From Thermothelomyces thermophilus ATCC 42464 (taxonomy: Eukaryota > Ascomycota > Sordariomycetes > Sordariales > Chaetomiaceae): a stretch of DNA of 64,000 bases. The notes beneath the pieces are model-generated. The model had not been told where the DNA came from, did no database searches, and was given only the letters and a program-made list of their open reading frames with translations. Made by a program: the position numbers and the translations under genes. The stretch spans positions 3,720,001 to 3,784,000 of the forward strand of contig NC_016473.1 in NCBI RefSeq assembly GCF_000226095.1, read 5' to 3'. Every line of letters begins with the position of its first letter. The stretch's first letter is position 1. Below, piece after piece: positions 33,131 through 44,895 of this stretch.

Positions 33131-35567
33131 ATTTTCTCCCCTCCAAGCCTCCCAAGCGGGTTTTTTTTTTTTTTTTTTTTTTTTCTCTCTCCCCAGATAC
33201 CACTACCTACCACCTTAGGTACCTACCAGGGGGGTTGCTGCGGCCGCGACGGGGGGTAAACTAGGCGCCCCGCCCGGGCTGCCCGCGGCGCGAGTTCCGG
33301 TGCGTCGGGTGCTGCAGGTCCAGTGGGTGCTGGCCCCTAAACCCCGCTGAAATCTCCCGCAAAGCCTTCGTCACAATCACACTCCAAAACGACCAGTAAA
33401 AAAAAGGTTCCGCTGCCGGTAAAGAAAAAGGGACAGGGAAATTGGCAATCAACCGCTTTGACGTCAGACCTTCCCAGATTCGGCGGTGCTGCCGCAGGGT
33501 AACTCAAGGATTCCCGGCTGCGCTTTGAGAACTCGCCGCGAAAGCTGCACGCACGTTCGAGCCGATCAATGAGGGAAGCCGGGGTTGCCGACTTGGACAC
33601 CGCCCCTTTCTAGAAGCCTTCCGCGTTCGGGCCGGTTTCGTGCCCCTGTCACTTCCTCACCGGTGAGCTAGCTTGGGTTGGTGTTGCTGGCCGAGCCGCC
33701 GTTTCCCCTGTCATCTAACGTTTTCCCGGCATTCGATTCGTCCCGCAGTGGCTCCCCCTTCAGCCCCAGTTGCGGCTGGTTGCCTGCCGTTGAGGTGATA
33801 GCTAAGACCGTCCAGGCCTCTGAGCAATTAGTGTATTGTAGGATTGGGAAGAGCGGCGAGCGCCCTGATCGGAATGCAATGTGGGATGGTGCTTGTGCTG
33901 TCTGTGCCTGTGCTTTTGTTTGCTGAGCCCTGGGTTAGCTGTCGCAGCGATCCCGTAGTGGGGGTGGTCGGTCGTCCGATTTGGAAGAGTTGTCCCGCGT
34001 GTACTAAGTGCTGCTGCTTCAAGTCTCGCATTCCTCGAAAGGTACCGTCATGGCCGATCCGGCAGTCTCCACGAAGCTCACAAACAGTTCGAATGTTGTC
34101 GCAAGAGGTTGTGGCGCGTGGTACGCAGCTGGCAACACGTCGCAAGTTTTATGGAACGTGTGGGCTCACAGCTCGACGCCGTAACCCACAAGTTCGGCTT
34201 TTCGCTCCGTAGCCCTCCCTACTTACCAGAGCTCGAGACAGGCGAAAGCGCAGGAGGTACTTGGAACGCGAACCCGGCTCTCTTCCAGGTGGGGCTCAAG
34301 CGGCCGTGACGGTCCGAAGCAAGAAAGACCTCACGACGGCCCGGGGACGGTTGGCGGCGATCGCGTGTTATTTTTCTGGAGCAGCGGCGAGATCCGGAAA
34401 CGATAGGAACAACGGGAGGAAAACCCGCAGCACCTTGCGGTCCTCAACTGAGCAGCTTTTGCTCTGGGAACGAAAAGATCCAGGAAGTGTCCGGAGCGCG
34501 AGACGTGGTGGGCGCACCGGCATTTAGGGACTTGAGCCATAACTCGATGAATTATAGTCTCGGAAGGCACGGCCTCTTTTTATTCGTCTTCTTCCTTGCC
34601 ATACGGCGGACCTTTGCTCGTAACGGGCGAGGGATCCCATGATGGTCTCTGTTAGCCTCCCCCAGCTCTCCAACGATCCCGGGCACGCCTAACCGGCCCT
34701 GACCGGCCCTGGCCATCCTCTGCGGCACAAGTGGTGTGTGGAGTAAAAATGTGCTGAGGAACGCACATTCGTGCTTCCCCGCATTCTCATTCCCCCGCGT
34801 GGATTGGCTGATGCGAGCGGCCAGTGCCTGGTTCTTTCCCCATCCGACAACCTCATTGGCTTCATGAGCTTGGGCACATGCCTCGAAGCGACGAGGTCAT
34901 GGCTCTAACAGGCATTGAGCTGACCTTTTTGGGAGCGCAGAGTGTCGGACCAGCCGTCGATACTGTCGGCGATATTCCCAAAAACGATGCGAGTTATACT
35001 TCAAACCATAGTGCATTCGAAGTACGGATTACTAGCAGCAGTCCATCCTACAGTTCTAGAATGGTCCATACATGTGTGTGTATGGAGATATAACTACTTT
35101 ACCTATGTTCGCGACCCTAAGTTACCTTGGGTAGGATTTCATGAAACGAGCGACCTTGGCTACATTCGCACAAGTAACGGTTTTGTTCAATAGTCGCAAC
35201 GCATCGGCCAGGCCAGCTTGTTTCATACCGGGAAAAGAAACTCCCGTCATTACCTGTTTATTTTTCCGTCTATGCTGCAAGTTGCCCTGGGTTCTGAGTC
35301 AGGACAATAAGAAAGGTCTCAAACGCGCAGAAGGCCAGAGGAACTGTGATTTTTGCAAGTGGGTTTCCGGGAAACAACAATCAAGAGTCGCAGCCCTCCA
35401 CTAGTGTACACTATTGCGATGCATCCCCGGTCAAGCTATTGCTTATTTCGTAGTAGGCACGGTCACAGTAAGCAAGATATGCTTGACCCTGCCCTGAATG
35501 CCTTTGAGTAGTGGGCAAGCCACCAGCGATCCGCTGTGTGGTGCCAAGACGAGGCTGGGGAGGGAAG

Positions 35568-35579
35568 GATCACGTGATC
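35568..35579. promoter_or_regulatory. E-box palindrome GATCACGTGATC
   Basis: A perfect 12-bp palindrome centred on CACGTG, the site of bHLH regulators (Pho4, Cbf1 or SREBP-type). It lies about 850 bp upstream of the CCR4 start. One E-box in this much DNA is weak evidence. Confidence 0.35.
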
Positions 35580-36091
35580 ATATTAGGTAAAGTCAGTAAC
35601 CACCTGGACCTGGAGCCGGCGCTCGATGGGGCATTGACGCACCCGACTATCCACCACGCAGCAGCCCACGCATTTGCATTCCGCAGAACCTTTTATCTTT
35701 TTCCACTAAAGTATTCATTGGCCGGCTCTGAACTATTGCCATCAAGAGGTCTCTGCGCCTTCATTCAATTTGCCATAGGTAAGTGGCAGATATCGCGGGC
35801 CTTGCACCTCAGCGACTGCAGGTTTTGCCGCGCTTCTCTCAACCGGCGCCAGGCCCTGGGTCCACCTTCGTCTCAGCACCCCCCTTCTCCCACCCCGACT
35901 TCCAACCATCATCGCCAGTCACCAGTCGCCAATGACCACTCCCCAAGTTTCACAGTCATGCGCTGACACGAAGCTGCCCTCTCTCACACAGATTCGATTC
36001 GTGATCCGGTCGCATTTTCGAGAGCAGAACGAAGCGCAAAATACAACAACACAGCCTCGACTGCTCGCATTCTTGCATCTCCCAACAGCAA

Positions 36092-36112
36092 GTGTGTGTG
36101 TGTGTGTGTGTG
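36092..36112 (+). repeat. (GT)10 microsatellite in the CCR4 leader region
   Basis: Ten and a half GT units, about 320 bp before the CCR4 start codon. It may lie in the 5' untranslated region, where length variation could alter expression; this is inference. Confidence 0.75.
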
Positions 36113-36288
36113 CGCCCGTCGCAAGACTCCCCCGGGGGCCGACCGACGACCCTTCGATCCATAACATAGCGGAATCCTGCGTTGCCTTGTCTGCTGTGCG
36201 CATCTTCGACGTGCTGGTGGATGGCCCTCTGAGCTAGCCACCTTCACCCCGTCACCCGCCGCGGCCAGACGATCAGCACACTGCATCC

Positions 36289-36498
36289 ATGCCCGACGAA
36301 CACCTTGTCGTGCCCCATGCGAATCCTGCTTCTCCACGCTCTGAACCCGCTGCGCCCCCGTACCCACGACGCTCTCCAGGCCTCTCTCACAACCTCTCCG
36401 CCTCCACGCCAGGCGCAGCCTTTCCCGTAGATGGCAGATGGTCACCGCCACCTGCTGCACGCCTACACGAACCCGCTCTCCACCACCGGCGTCTCTAG
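36289..36498 (+). promoter_or_regulatory. Overlapping upstream ORF of CCR4
   Basis: An ATG at 36289 opens a 69-codon frame (MPDEHLVVPHANPASP..) that runs past the CCR4 start at 36431 in a different frame. If it is included in the mRNA, ribosomes using it would miss the CCR4 start, so it could dampen translation. A 5' leader intron could remove it. Confidence 0.4.
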
Positions 36499-38803
36499 CG
36501 ATCAGATCGCCAACGGCCTGTTTCTGAACTCCCTCCTCTCACATCTCGCCGCCGCCCAGTCGTCACCGCAATCCAAACCGACCCGCGGCTCCGCGAGCCA
36601 GGATACGCGCGGCATGTACGGCCAGAATCACCAGCAGGGGCACAACTCCCGTATCAATGGCGCGCCGGGCCGTCAGCAGGCCATGCCCATGCTGTACAAC
36701 TTTCAGCAGCAGTCGGGCCATCCGCACCAGACCCATGCGCAGCACCACCAGGCCATCCAGCAAGACCATGGCGGCGCGGCCATCATGGGCCACTCGGCCT
36801 TCTCCAGCGGTGTCTTGCCGAACGCCAGTCCCTTCTCCGCGAGCAACCTGCAGAACGGCCACACGTCCTCCTCCCGGGCGGGCCAGACACAGCAAATCAC
36901 CGAGCACTGGGCGGAGCAGCTGCGGTTGCACAAAGAGGCCGAACGGGCCCACGCCACCATGACGGAGCAACACCAGCCCCACTTCTATGCGAGGCTTAAG
37001 GCTGCCGAGAACAGAGGCATTGGTGGCACGTCCCTGACGGCCGGCGATTCGGGGCCCTCGGCCGACGGCGAGGACGATAGGAGAAGACCGTGGAGCCTGG
37101 AGAAGACCAACAAACGGCAGGATTGGTATAACCTCGACATGAGCGGCCAGGGCCTGCGCGTCCTTGCTCCGCCCCTGTTCGCCTACGAGTTCTTGCAGGA
37201 GCTCTACATCGCGTCCAACCGGTTGACGTATCTTCCTGCCGAGATCGGCAGGCTCCGGCACCTGCGGCACCTCGACGCCTCCAACAACCTCATCTCCGAG
37301 CTGCCCCCCGAGATTGGCATGTGCACCAACCTCAAGTCGCTCTACCTGTTCAACAACCAGATCCGCGATCTGCCCTCCGAGTTCGGGTCACTCTACCTGT
37401 TGGATATGCTCGGCATCGAAGGGAACCCCCTCGATCCGTCCCTTAAGCAGGAGATCATGGGGGGCGACACAAAGAGCTTGGTCAACAAGCTCCTTCTCAA
37501 AGCTCCAGGTAAGCAGATCGACCCCCCCCCCCCCCCCCCGGGCACGCGGCGTGTTAGTCGGGGTTCATCGGTCATTAACATGTCGAGTCGCACAGTGCCC
37601 ATTCCGCCCGCCGAGAGAAAGCCGATTATTATCCAAGAAGACGTGTCGCCGAACCTCGAACGGATCAAGATCCTCACATGGAATATCCTCTGTGACAAGT
37701 TCGCCACGCCCACTCTTTACGGCTACACACCCCCGGCTGCGCTCTCCTGGGACTACCGGAAAGAGAGGATCATCCAGGAACTACACGAGAGAGAGGCAGA
37801 CATCCTGTGCCTCCAGGAGATTGCCACCGACGTCTTCCGCGACTTCTTCAGCCCGGAACTGGCACAGGACGGATACAAGGGGGTGCACTGGCCGAGGCCC
37901 AAGGCGAAAACCATGTCCGAGAAAGACGCGCAGTCGGTCGACGGGTGCGCGGTATTCTACAAGGCCAGCAAGTGGATCCTCCTCGACAAGCAGCTTCTCG
38001 ACTACGCGAACATTGCCATCAACCGGCCGGACATGAAGAACCAGCACGACATCTTCAACCGGGTCATGCCCAAGGACAACATCGGTCTGATTTGCTTCTT
38101 CGAGAGCAGGCAGACGGGGGCGCGCCTGATTGTCGCAAACACCCACCTGGCCTGGGAACCGACGCTGCCGGATGTCAAGCTGGTGCAGACAGCCATCATG
38201 ATGGAGAACATCACGAAGCTGGCCGAGAAATACGCCCGGTGGCCGGCGCTCAAAGACAAGAAGATGATTCAGCTGCCGGCCGAGGAAGGCGAGGAACGGG
38301 CCGACGTGCCCGAGCCTGCCCCTTCGCAAGAGTACCGCAACAACACGGACATTCCCCTGCTCGTGTGCGGCGACTACAACTCGACCTACAACAGCAGCGT
38401 CTACGAGCTCCTCTCCAAGGGTCGCGTCCCTCCCAACCACGCCGACTTTGGCGACCACCAGTACGGCAGCTTCACGCGCGACGGTGTCGAGCATCCCTTC
38501 AGCATGCGTTCGGCGTACGTCCACCTGAACGGCACTCCCGACGAACTGACCTTCACCAACTACGTCCCCGGGTTCGCCGAGGTGATCGACTACATCTGGT
38601 ACTCGACCAACACGCTCGAGGTGGTCAGCCTGCTGGGCCCCCCGGATCGTGATCATCTGAAGCGCGTGCCGGGGTTTCCGAACTATCACTTCCCCGCGGA
38701 TCACATCCAGATCATGGCCGAGCTGGTCATCAAGGCGCGGAAGGACAAGAAGATGGTGCAAGAGCCGGATTTCGGGTCATCGAGCAACGATAGGAAGGGT
38801 TGA
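36431..38803 (+). CDS. ccr4: CCR4 mRNA deadenylase (LRR + EEP nuclease)
   Basis: Exons 36431-37508 and 37596-38803, 761 residues. Family knowledge: Ccr4 is the poly(A)-specific exonuclease of the Ccr4-Not complex and acts in cytoplasmic mRNA turnover. Sequence: the N-terminus is a Gln/His/Ser-rich disordered region. Leucine-rich repeats at about 235-330 (LQELYIASNRLTYLPAEIGRL and three more) are the dock for the Not complex. The EEP nuclease runs from about residue 382 (RIKILTWNILCDKFATP) to the end, with CLQEI (catalytic Glu), CGDYNS, VIDYIWYS and PADHI (the usual DH pair). The 87-nt intron (GTAAGC..CACAG, branch-like TTAAC) is a multiple of three and has no stop, so unspliced mRNA would add 29 residues including a poly-Pro. 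Removing it gives LLLKAP-VPIPPAERKP, the family sequence. Confidence 0.95.
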   Translation: MADGHRHLLHAYTNPLSTTGVSSDQIANGLFLNSLLSHLAAAQSSPQSKPTRGSASQDTRGMYGQNHQQGHNSRINGAPGRQQAMPMLYNFQQQSGHPHQTHAQHHQAIQQDHGGAAIMGHSAFSSGVLPNASPFSASNLQNGHTSSSRAGQTQQITEHWAEQLRLHKEAERAHATMTEQHQPHFYARLKAAENRGIGGTSLTAGDSGPSADGEDDRRRPWSLEKTNKRQDWYNLDMSGQGLRVLAPPLFAYEFLQELYIASNRLTYLPAEIGRLRHLRHLDASNNLISELPPEIGMCTNLKSLYLFNNQIRDLPSEFGSLYLLDMLGIEGNPLDPSLKQEIMGGDTKSLVNKLLLKAPGKQIDPPPPPPGTRRVSRGSSVINMSSRTVPIPPAERKPIIIQEDVSPNLERIKILTWNILCDKFATPTLYGYTPPAALSWDYRKERIIQELHEREADILCLQEIATDVFRDFFSPELAQDGYKGVHWPRPKAKTMSEKDAQSVDGCAVFYKASKWILLDKQLLDYANIAINRPDMKNQHDIFNRVMPKDNIGLICFFESRQTGARLIVANTHLAWEPTLPDVKLVQTAIMMENITKLAEKYARWPALKDKKMIQLPAEEGEERADVPEPAPSQEYRNNTDIPLLVCGDYNSTYNSSVYELLSKGRVPPNHADFGDHQYGSFTRDGVEHPFSMRSAYVHLNGTPDELTFTNYVPGFAEVIDYIWYSTNTLEVVSLLGPPDRDHLKRVPGFPNYHFPADHIQIMAELVIKARKDKKMVQEPDFGSSSNDRKG

Positions 38804-40158
38804 TCCCCCGATCTCCTCCCCCCCACCCCAAAAAGAAGCTCGAACGCTGCCCATTCTTTTTATTTTTCTTCGGACCGTCATCCTCTCGTCTTTCCCGTGT
38901 CCCCAGAGGTCTCATGATCGGTTTTGGTTTGGCTTGGCTTGAGCGTTTGGTTTTGGCTGGTGGCATCGGTATGCTGACAAAGGGGCATGTCCACGGCACA
39001 TTGGTTGGTCTGGTTTTTTTTCCGGGTTGACTGAGGGGTTGTCAGTTGCGGGGGCGGGCCGGGGGAATGCTGGTTCGGCAGAGGGAAACGGAAAGGTGCA
39101 ATGTTGGCGTGGGTTTTGAAAGGTCATGTAGGAATATATTCACCCTTGTCTTTTGTCGTTCTCACGTGTCTTGTGTTGTGTTGCGTTGTGTTCCGTTTCT
39201 TCTTGGTTGGTTGGCTGTTGTTGTTATTTCTTTGTCATGCTGGGTGCCTCCTTGGGCAAAGCTCTCTCTGCGTCGAGTTTCAGCGTGACGGTAGAGTGGC
39301 GGTTGCACTGATGGGCTTGAGCAGCATCGTTCATCTGGGTTCGGTCTGTTGGGTCGCAGGCGCACACGCATTGGGAGGGAGAACGCACCGAATGGAGCGG
39401 CGGGGTATCCCGCACCGGGGGTCGTCGGCATCAACACGCAGGGCCGGGCCGGCTCCAGTAATAAGCTCTATACACCACCCCGTCGCCTTGAGGACAAACA
39501 ACATTGAGCTACGGCCCGTTCACATTTCCCCCCAGCTCGTCGGTCTTCTCTCCTGAAGCCGTTTCAAACCCGTATTCCATTGTTGCTTTCACTCCGAGAC
39601 CGTAAAGATGCCCAACTGGGCCCAACATAGATGTTGGAGATGCTCCCGACGCCAAATATTTATCGCGCCCCATAACTCCCCTTCTTTCTCCCTCTTTTCG
39701 GCCTCGTCCTCTCCAGCGAGTGCCCCGTGCTCCCTGCGCCGCCTCAAAACCACTGCCGAACTCCTCTTGTATGTACCAACTTTAGGCCGTGCATCCTTCA
39801 TTCCGTCATCGTCTTCGTCGTTTTACTCCTCCCCCACCGCCTCCTAAACCACGAGATCCGTGTCCGTCTCTCCCCCGGGTCCAACCCCGGACAACGTTAG
39901 TGCCAGCGACCTCGGCAGCGGCAGCAGACGGGGGAAAAAGGGACAATCCACGCTTTCCGCCGGCCCACCTTGTTTTACTTGTCACTGCTCCTGCCACTCC
40001 AAGGATGACGAGGACGTAAGACGACGACTACCAGGTCCACCACTTCCCCCCTCCGGCGGCGGCTGCTGCTGCTGCCGCTGTTGCTCTCCTTGCCACCATC
40101 GCCACCTGCTAGCAGCCGGGAACCTCATCGGCCCCGGGGGAAGGGGGGGAGGGGGCAA
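38804..40158. other. Intergenic, convergent 3' flanks
   Basis: About 1.35 kb between CCR4 (+) and the unknown gene (-). It is GT-rich near 38920-39260 (GGTTGGTTGGC and TTGTGTTG runs) and pyrimidine-rich near 39680-39860. No gene is recognised; the proteins readable here are low-complexity. Confidence 0.5.
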
Positions 40159-41024
40159 TCAGGACAGGCGCCGCCGCTGCAGCCGCTGCCGCTGCTGGTG
40201 CTGCTGCTGGTCACGCTGCTCGAGCCGGCCCCGGTCCCGGTCCCGGTCCAGCGCGGCCGCCATCTTCTTGCGGAAAACCTTGCAGATGACGTCCGGGTTG
40301 GGCCCCAGCGCGCCGGCCGCGAGCACATCGCGCTTCTGCACCTTGATGAAGTGCACCTGCTGCTGGTGGCCATTGCTCCTGGTGCTCCTGTCGCTGCTGA
40401 TGCTGGTGCTGCTGTTGCTGCTGGTGCCGCCCCGTACCGGTTGCTGTCTGAACCCGGCCGGGTCTGCGTCGGCGGCGTCGTCGTCGTCGTCGTCGTTGCC
40501 GCTGGTGTTAGTGGTAGTGGCGGTAGTGGCGGTGACCTTCTGGACGGCGTCGACGACGGCGTTGTACTCGTCGTCGGTGAACCCGCCGCCAAAGAAGACG
40601 GCCTGGGGCACCTTGGCGCGGCGCTTGGCCGGGTCCGGCGTGTACGCGTTGGTGCCGAGCCCCGAGGCGGGAGCGGGCGGCGGCGGGCCCGAGGGCGAGA
40701 AGAGGGCGGGCAGCTCGACCAGGGCGGAGGGTAGGTCCAGGCATACGTGGACCGCTGTTTGGTATTTTAAGGAAGCGCGTTTGGTTAGCCCCCGAGGAGA
40801 CGAGGGATGCCCGATTGGGAGCAGCAGGAGGACGGGGAGGGATGGGGAGGAGCAGAAGGAGAGGAGGGAAGAATTGGGGAGAGAACAAAAAAGGGTGAAA
40901 GGGTTACAAAGTTAGTAAACTAATACGTACCATCAAAGTCTGGGAGCAGCTTCTCACAGACTGCCCTCGCAACCTTGGGGTCCTTGCCAAAGATTGCTAC
41001 GGGAATGGGCGTTGCGGAGTCCAT
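40159..41024 (-). CDS. Unrecognised fungal protein, two exons
   Basis: Exons 41024-40931 and 40754-40159, 229 residues; 176-nt intron (GTACGT..ACAG). I do not recognise the family. The start reads MDSATPIPVAIFGKDPKVAR, with a beta strand then a small-residue turn (IFGKDPKVA) resembling the beginning of a nucleotide-binding or response-regulator-like alpha/beta fold. The splice joins LLPDF-DAVHVCLDLPSALVELP. A second conserved-looking part is KVPQAVFFGGGFTDDEYNAVVDAVQK, followed by an Asp-rich linker and VHFIKVQKRDVLAAGALGPNPDVICKVFRKKM. The tail is Asp/Arg then Gln/Arg-rich, encoded by CAG/CTG-type repeats. The alternation of ordered blocks and the good intron make it likely to be real. No function is assigned. 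Confidence 0.7.
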
Positions 41025-42638
41025 GTTGGGTGTGGCACGAGGGAATGAACGAATTCAAAAGCGAGCCGGTCTGCGAGGAAGTTGTTCAAGGCCCGCGGCG
41101 GGAATGAAGGACAATATAAATGTCTCGAGACGATGACGACGATGACGACGATGCCCTCCTTCTCGGTTCTCCTCTGCATGCGTTGGGAGGAAAGACTTCG
41201 TATTGTCCGGCTGGAAGTGCCTCAGAAATAGCATGCGTCGTGCTTCCCATCCCTCGGGATCACAAAAGACACTTATACTTTTTTTCCTTTTTCTCTTTCT
41301 TTTTATTCTGCGTGTTGAACCCCTTTCCCCTTTCCGAGGCTCGCTTGAGAAATGTTTGCGTAGACGTGCGAGCATGGTGCACACCTGCAGGAATCCTGAA
41401 ACATGGCATCATGTTGATGACATGCCCAGGATCTAATGCTCAGACTATGTAGAGTTATCTGCAGTCAGCCCAGGCGGATGTGTCTCGAAACGCAGAAATG
41501 AAGACAGCTAGCCGTATGGATCAGGACGTCAGTTGACAGACAAGCAATAGTGAACCTCTACCCTCTCGAGCAACATTCTGGGTGGACCTTGGATTGGGGA
41601 AATCCGGTCTTTCCACGTGCTTCCGCTGTTGTCCAACCCTATCTATCTACGGGGCCGTTCACTCGCCCAGCTCGACTGTGATACATGCACCGTACATTTT
41701 GCCGTCAGCTGTTGCCCTATTGTCTGTCACACTCGGGACCGCTGTGTTCCTTGTCTTGCTTCCCATGTCAATGTTGGTTGAAGGTTGGTCTATGCATGTC
41801 CAACCGAACAAGTTTCCAGGAGGATGCGGGTTGTATTCCGTACATGTTGACTAGTTAAAAAGGCCGAAGCTGGATGAGCCCTTCCTACTCTTTGTACTCT
41901 CCGATATTTTAACTTCTAACTTTTAACTTTTTTTACTCTTGACAAGCAACAAGAAACGTTGACGAGCCTTTGACGGAGAAGTTCCGGTACCTTCTCAAAG
42001 AATCTATTGATACATCACCCATAACGGGACTTGCTTATGACACGATAGAAAAGGTATCCAGTTATCCACTCATGACAGACTCCGCTCGCTCTGCTATGCT
42101 TGCTGACATGCCCACCCAGAACCAGCTCTCGACGATATTGCTTCACAAATGACCTAAGCCTCCCAAACGTCCACCATTAACAATGCCGAAACACCTGCTC
42201 GCCGTTGCTGACTATCATCCCCGGATCGTGCGTATTCCAAACGCAGATTTTTCCTCCAACAGAAACAAAAGAAAATATAATCCTGTGCCGCGAGGGCTGT
42301 TTTGAATCTGGTACTTGCTCCCCAGCAGATCCGTCATGTAGCGTATCTCCAATTCCGAGATGGAACCGGATTAGATCCGTCATTGTTAGGGGAGGGAAAG
42401 GACATCTGACAAGCCAAAAAAAAGACGAAAACAGGCACCATACAGCAGTAAACCAAAGATCTCAATACTCCGACAACAAAATGCTGAATGCTTGTGATGG
42501 ACAGGCGCTCTGTACCCCAACAAGAACCCTTGGGGCCCTGCATGGAGGCAATGCGGCGCGGATCGATGTTGACGCTCTTCAAACGCCACGCTCCTTTGGG
42601 CAATAGAGGAAAAAAGATGGCGCCTCGACTAGGAATGG
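41025..42638. other. Intergenic, about 1.6 kb
   Basis: The upstream region of the unknown gene and the 3' flank of the sugar-regulator-like gene. It contains (GAC)n/(GATGAC) repeats near 41130-41155, a T-rich pyrimidine tract at 41278-41310 and AT-rich DNA near 41900-41945. No gene is seen. Confidence 0.5.
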
Positions 42639-44895
42639 CTACCTGGAAAGACCGTTGAAGTCAAGGTCTGGCCCTAACGGGCTCATCCCTAGCTGGCCCA
42701 TCGAGTTCACTTCCGAATTGGAACGCTGTAGCGCTTGAAAGTCACCGACCGTTCGCAAGTGGGGCAGGTTCATGCCGAAAGTGTTCGCTCGTTGTGGCGG
42801 TGGCGCTCTGGCCATCAGGGTATTGTTGTTGACTGTTTGACCGAGACCATTGTTGATTCCGTTCCCAAGCCCTTGGTTAAGGTGCATCTGGGATGTTGTC
42901 AGGTTTATGTTAGGCGGCGGATTGATGTTATTGGCATCTAACCCCTGCATCCTGGGGTTCGAATTTGGAAACGGTGACAACGGCGTGTGTTGCGGGTGCT
43001 GTGGTTGCTGATTCATTCCTCCGGGCGTGCCGAGCGATGAAGGCGGTGGGGCATGGCTTAGAGGACTCATGACCATTTCGGGCATGGAAGTGAAGTCCGT
43101 TTGCAGGCCGTGCGGCATATCCATGCCAGGAGACATGATGGCCGAAGAACTGTCAAACGGCGAATTCACGTCGTTGTTGCTCGAAGGCCCATTTGGACTA
43201 CTGGAATCCGAGCCCATCTCATCGAACCTCGAAACATTGAACTTGTTGTCGTAGTCACCACCACCAGAGGAGTACACGGGCGGGCAGATGGTACTGTTTC
43301 CGAAGCCGTCCAGAAGATCCATGTTGCAAGCTGTCGGGTTCTCCGGAGCGTCCTGAAGCATGGGGCTGGCGAGTTTCGGAAGATACGACGCAACGGTGCT
43401 CAGCAAAAGCGGGAGGAATCGGTGGTCGCCGTTCCGGATGGCCGTTACGATATTCAAGATCTTGCGGAGGTGATCCCGGGGGCCGGCTCGGAAGGGAGTC
43501 CGAGAAGCCGGTAGCATGCTGAGGAAGTCGGTCATGGCACAGGTGACGTTGAAGAGATGCTCACACAGGCTGAGACCGTGCAAGCCCAGGTTGCCGGGGA
43601 AGTGCGAGACCATGGGGAGGAGCTCGTGGATGCTATCAACGTACGACGACTCGGCGTTGTTCCCGTTGCCGTTCGCCACGCTCAAGCTCCAAGCCTTGTG
43701 CTTCAGCCACTGTTGGTTTATGGTCATTTCGGCAAGCTGAGCCCGCGTGTCGTTGGGAAATGGGGGAAGAACATCCTGCAGCTGCTTTTCGAGAGCCTTG
43801 AGATAGGACTCGGAACACTCGCCCCTGGATTTGGCCCAGAGAGGGGCGAGGACATCGTCAAAGCCACGGAATAGACTGACTAATCGCAGCGAAGTGGTAC
43901 CATTGTGCGTAAAAGGGTCAGCAGGGTGCTCCTGGGGAGGTGGTAAATTGATGCTGGCCTGGAGCGTTAGCGGGCGACGGTGCTGCAAAGCATAGGCCCT
44001 GTTGGAGAGGGAAAAAAAAAAGTTCTGTCAGTCCCAGGATCAAACACGCCCAGTGGGGAGAAGGGGGTGTGGGTGGGGTCAGGTTTGTCCTGATCACGAA
44101 CCGTTCGGTGACAAAAAGAAGCCAGTACAAGCGTCTGCGGCGTGACGCGTCCACAGAATCATTGCTGTCGTACTGCATATACGCTTGCTCCTCGTTCATC
44201 CTGGCCATGTGCGTCAAGGTGGTGGCCTCGCGCAGGTAAAACCATGCCTTATCATGCATCTCTAGACCGTGGTGTACCGCAAAGAGGAAGAAGCTCGTGC
44301 ACAGAGTGTTGACCGTCGGCGATGCCACGTAGTCGTAGCCCTTGCGAACGCGGATGGTCTCCTCCATCAAGAGCGAGCTGGTGACGACGTTGGCACCGAA
44401 CATGGAGTCCTGGCCAAAGGGGTCGTTCACTCCCGCACCGGGCATCACCATGCCCGGTTGGAGGCAGACGAAGGAGCAGAGCGACGTCAGGAGGCAGTAC
44501 GCGTCGAGATTTTGGTCCATGTACATGGCGTCTTGCTCGAGCCGCTGGCGGTCGAGGATCGGGATCGTCGGAAGCATGTGGGCGAAGTAGAAGTCGATGC
44601 ACGCCTTGAGCGTTTCCTTGGTGAGAAGCCTGGGAGTGGGAGCCAGACCGGCCCCCAACGCGCCGCCATTGATGCCGCTCTGCAACTTGGCCGAAAGACT
44701 GGTCTGCCGTTGCGTCTCCTTCAATTCGTTGATGACCTTGGCTCGGGAGCCCTTGGGACCTTTCTTTTGCGGGACCGCGTTGTACGTGCATGCCAGCTGC
44801 GAAGCCGAGCAGTTGCGACAGGGCGTGATTCCGTCGCATTTGACCTTGCGACGGTGGCAGGCGTCGCACGCCCGCTTCACTGCCGTCGCCGTCAT
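42639..44895 (-). CDS. Zn(II)2Cys6 transcription factor, sugar-regulator type
   Basis: Exons 44895-44102 and 43998-42639, 717 residues; one 103-nt intron. The N-terminal zinc cluster reads RACDACHRRKVKCDGITPCRNCSASQLACTY, split here as RACDACHRRKVKCDG (C-x2-C-x6-C) and TPCRNC..LAC, with all six Cys present. A basic QKKGPKGSRAKVI linker and a coiled stretch (INELKETQRQTSL) follow. The fungal-specific middle homology region spans about 100-300 (ETLKACIDFYFAHMLPTIPILDRQRL; RRRRLYWLLFVTER-AYALQHRRPLTL across the splice). The C-terminus is Asn/Pro/Ser-rich, typical of activation domains. The cluster and KGPKGSRAKVI linker resemble regulators of maltose/sucrose and glucose use (Suc1/Mal13, COL-26/BglR). 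The exact orthologue is not settled by sequence reading, so no symbol is given. Confidence 0.88.

Larger units (their letters stand above)
33131..36430. other. Intergenic, about 3.3 kb, upstream of methyltransferase and CCR4
   Basis: A divergent upstream region. It contains T24 (33161-33184) immediately before the methyltransferase start, a C/G-rich block at 33230-33310, an E-box palindrome (35568-35579), a (GT)n tract and the CCR4 leader with an overlapping uORF. No protein or RNA gene is recognised. Confidence 0.5.

Noticed and set aside
37781-38761. 326-codon minus-strand frame opposite CCR4
   Set aside because: Antisense shadow of the nuclease domain; no independent motif.
39860-40915. 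351-codon plus-strand frame rich in Cys, Ser and Leu
   Set aside because: Overlaps the better-supported two-exon minus-strand gene; its composition is that of a translated CTG/CAG repeat.
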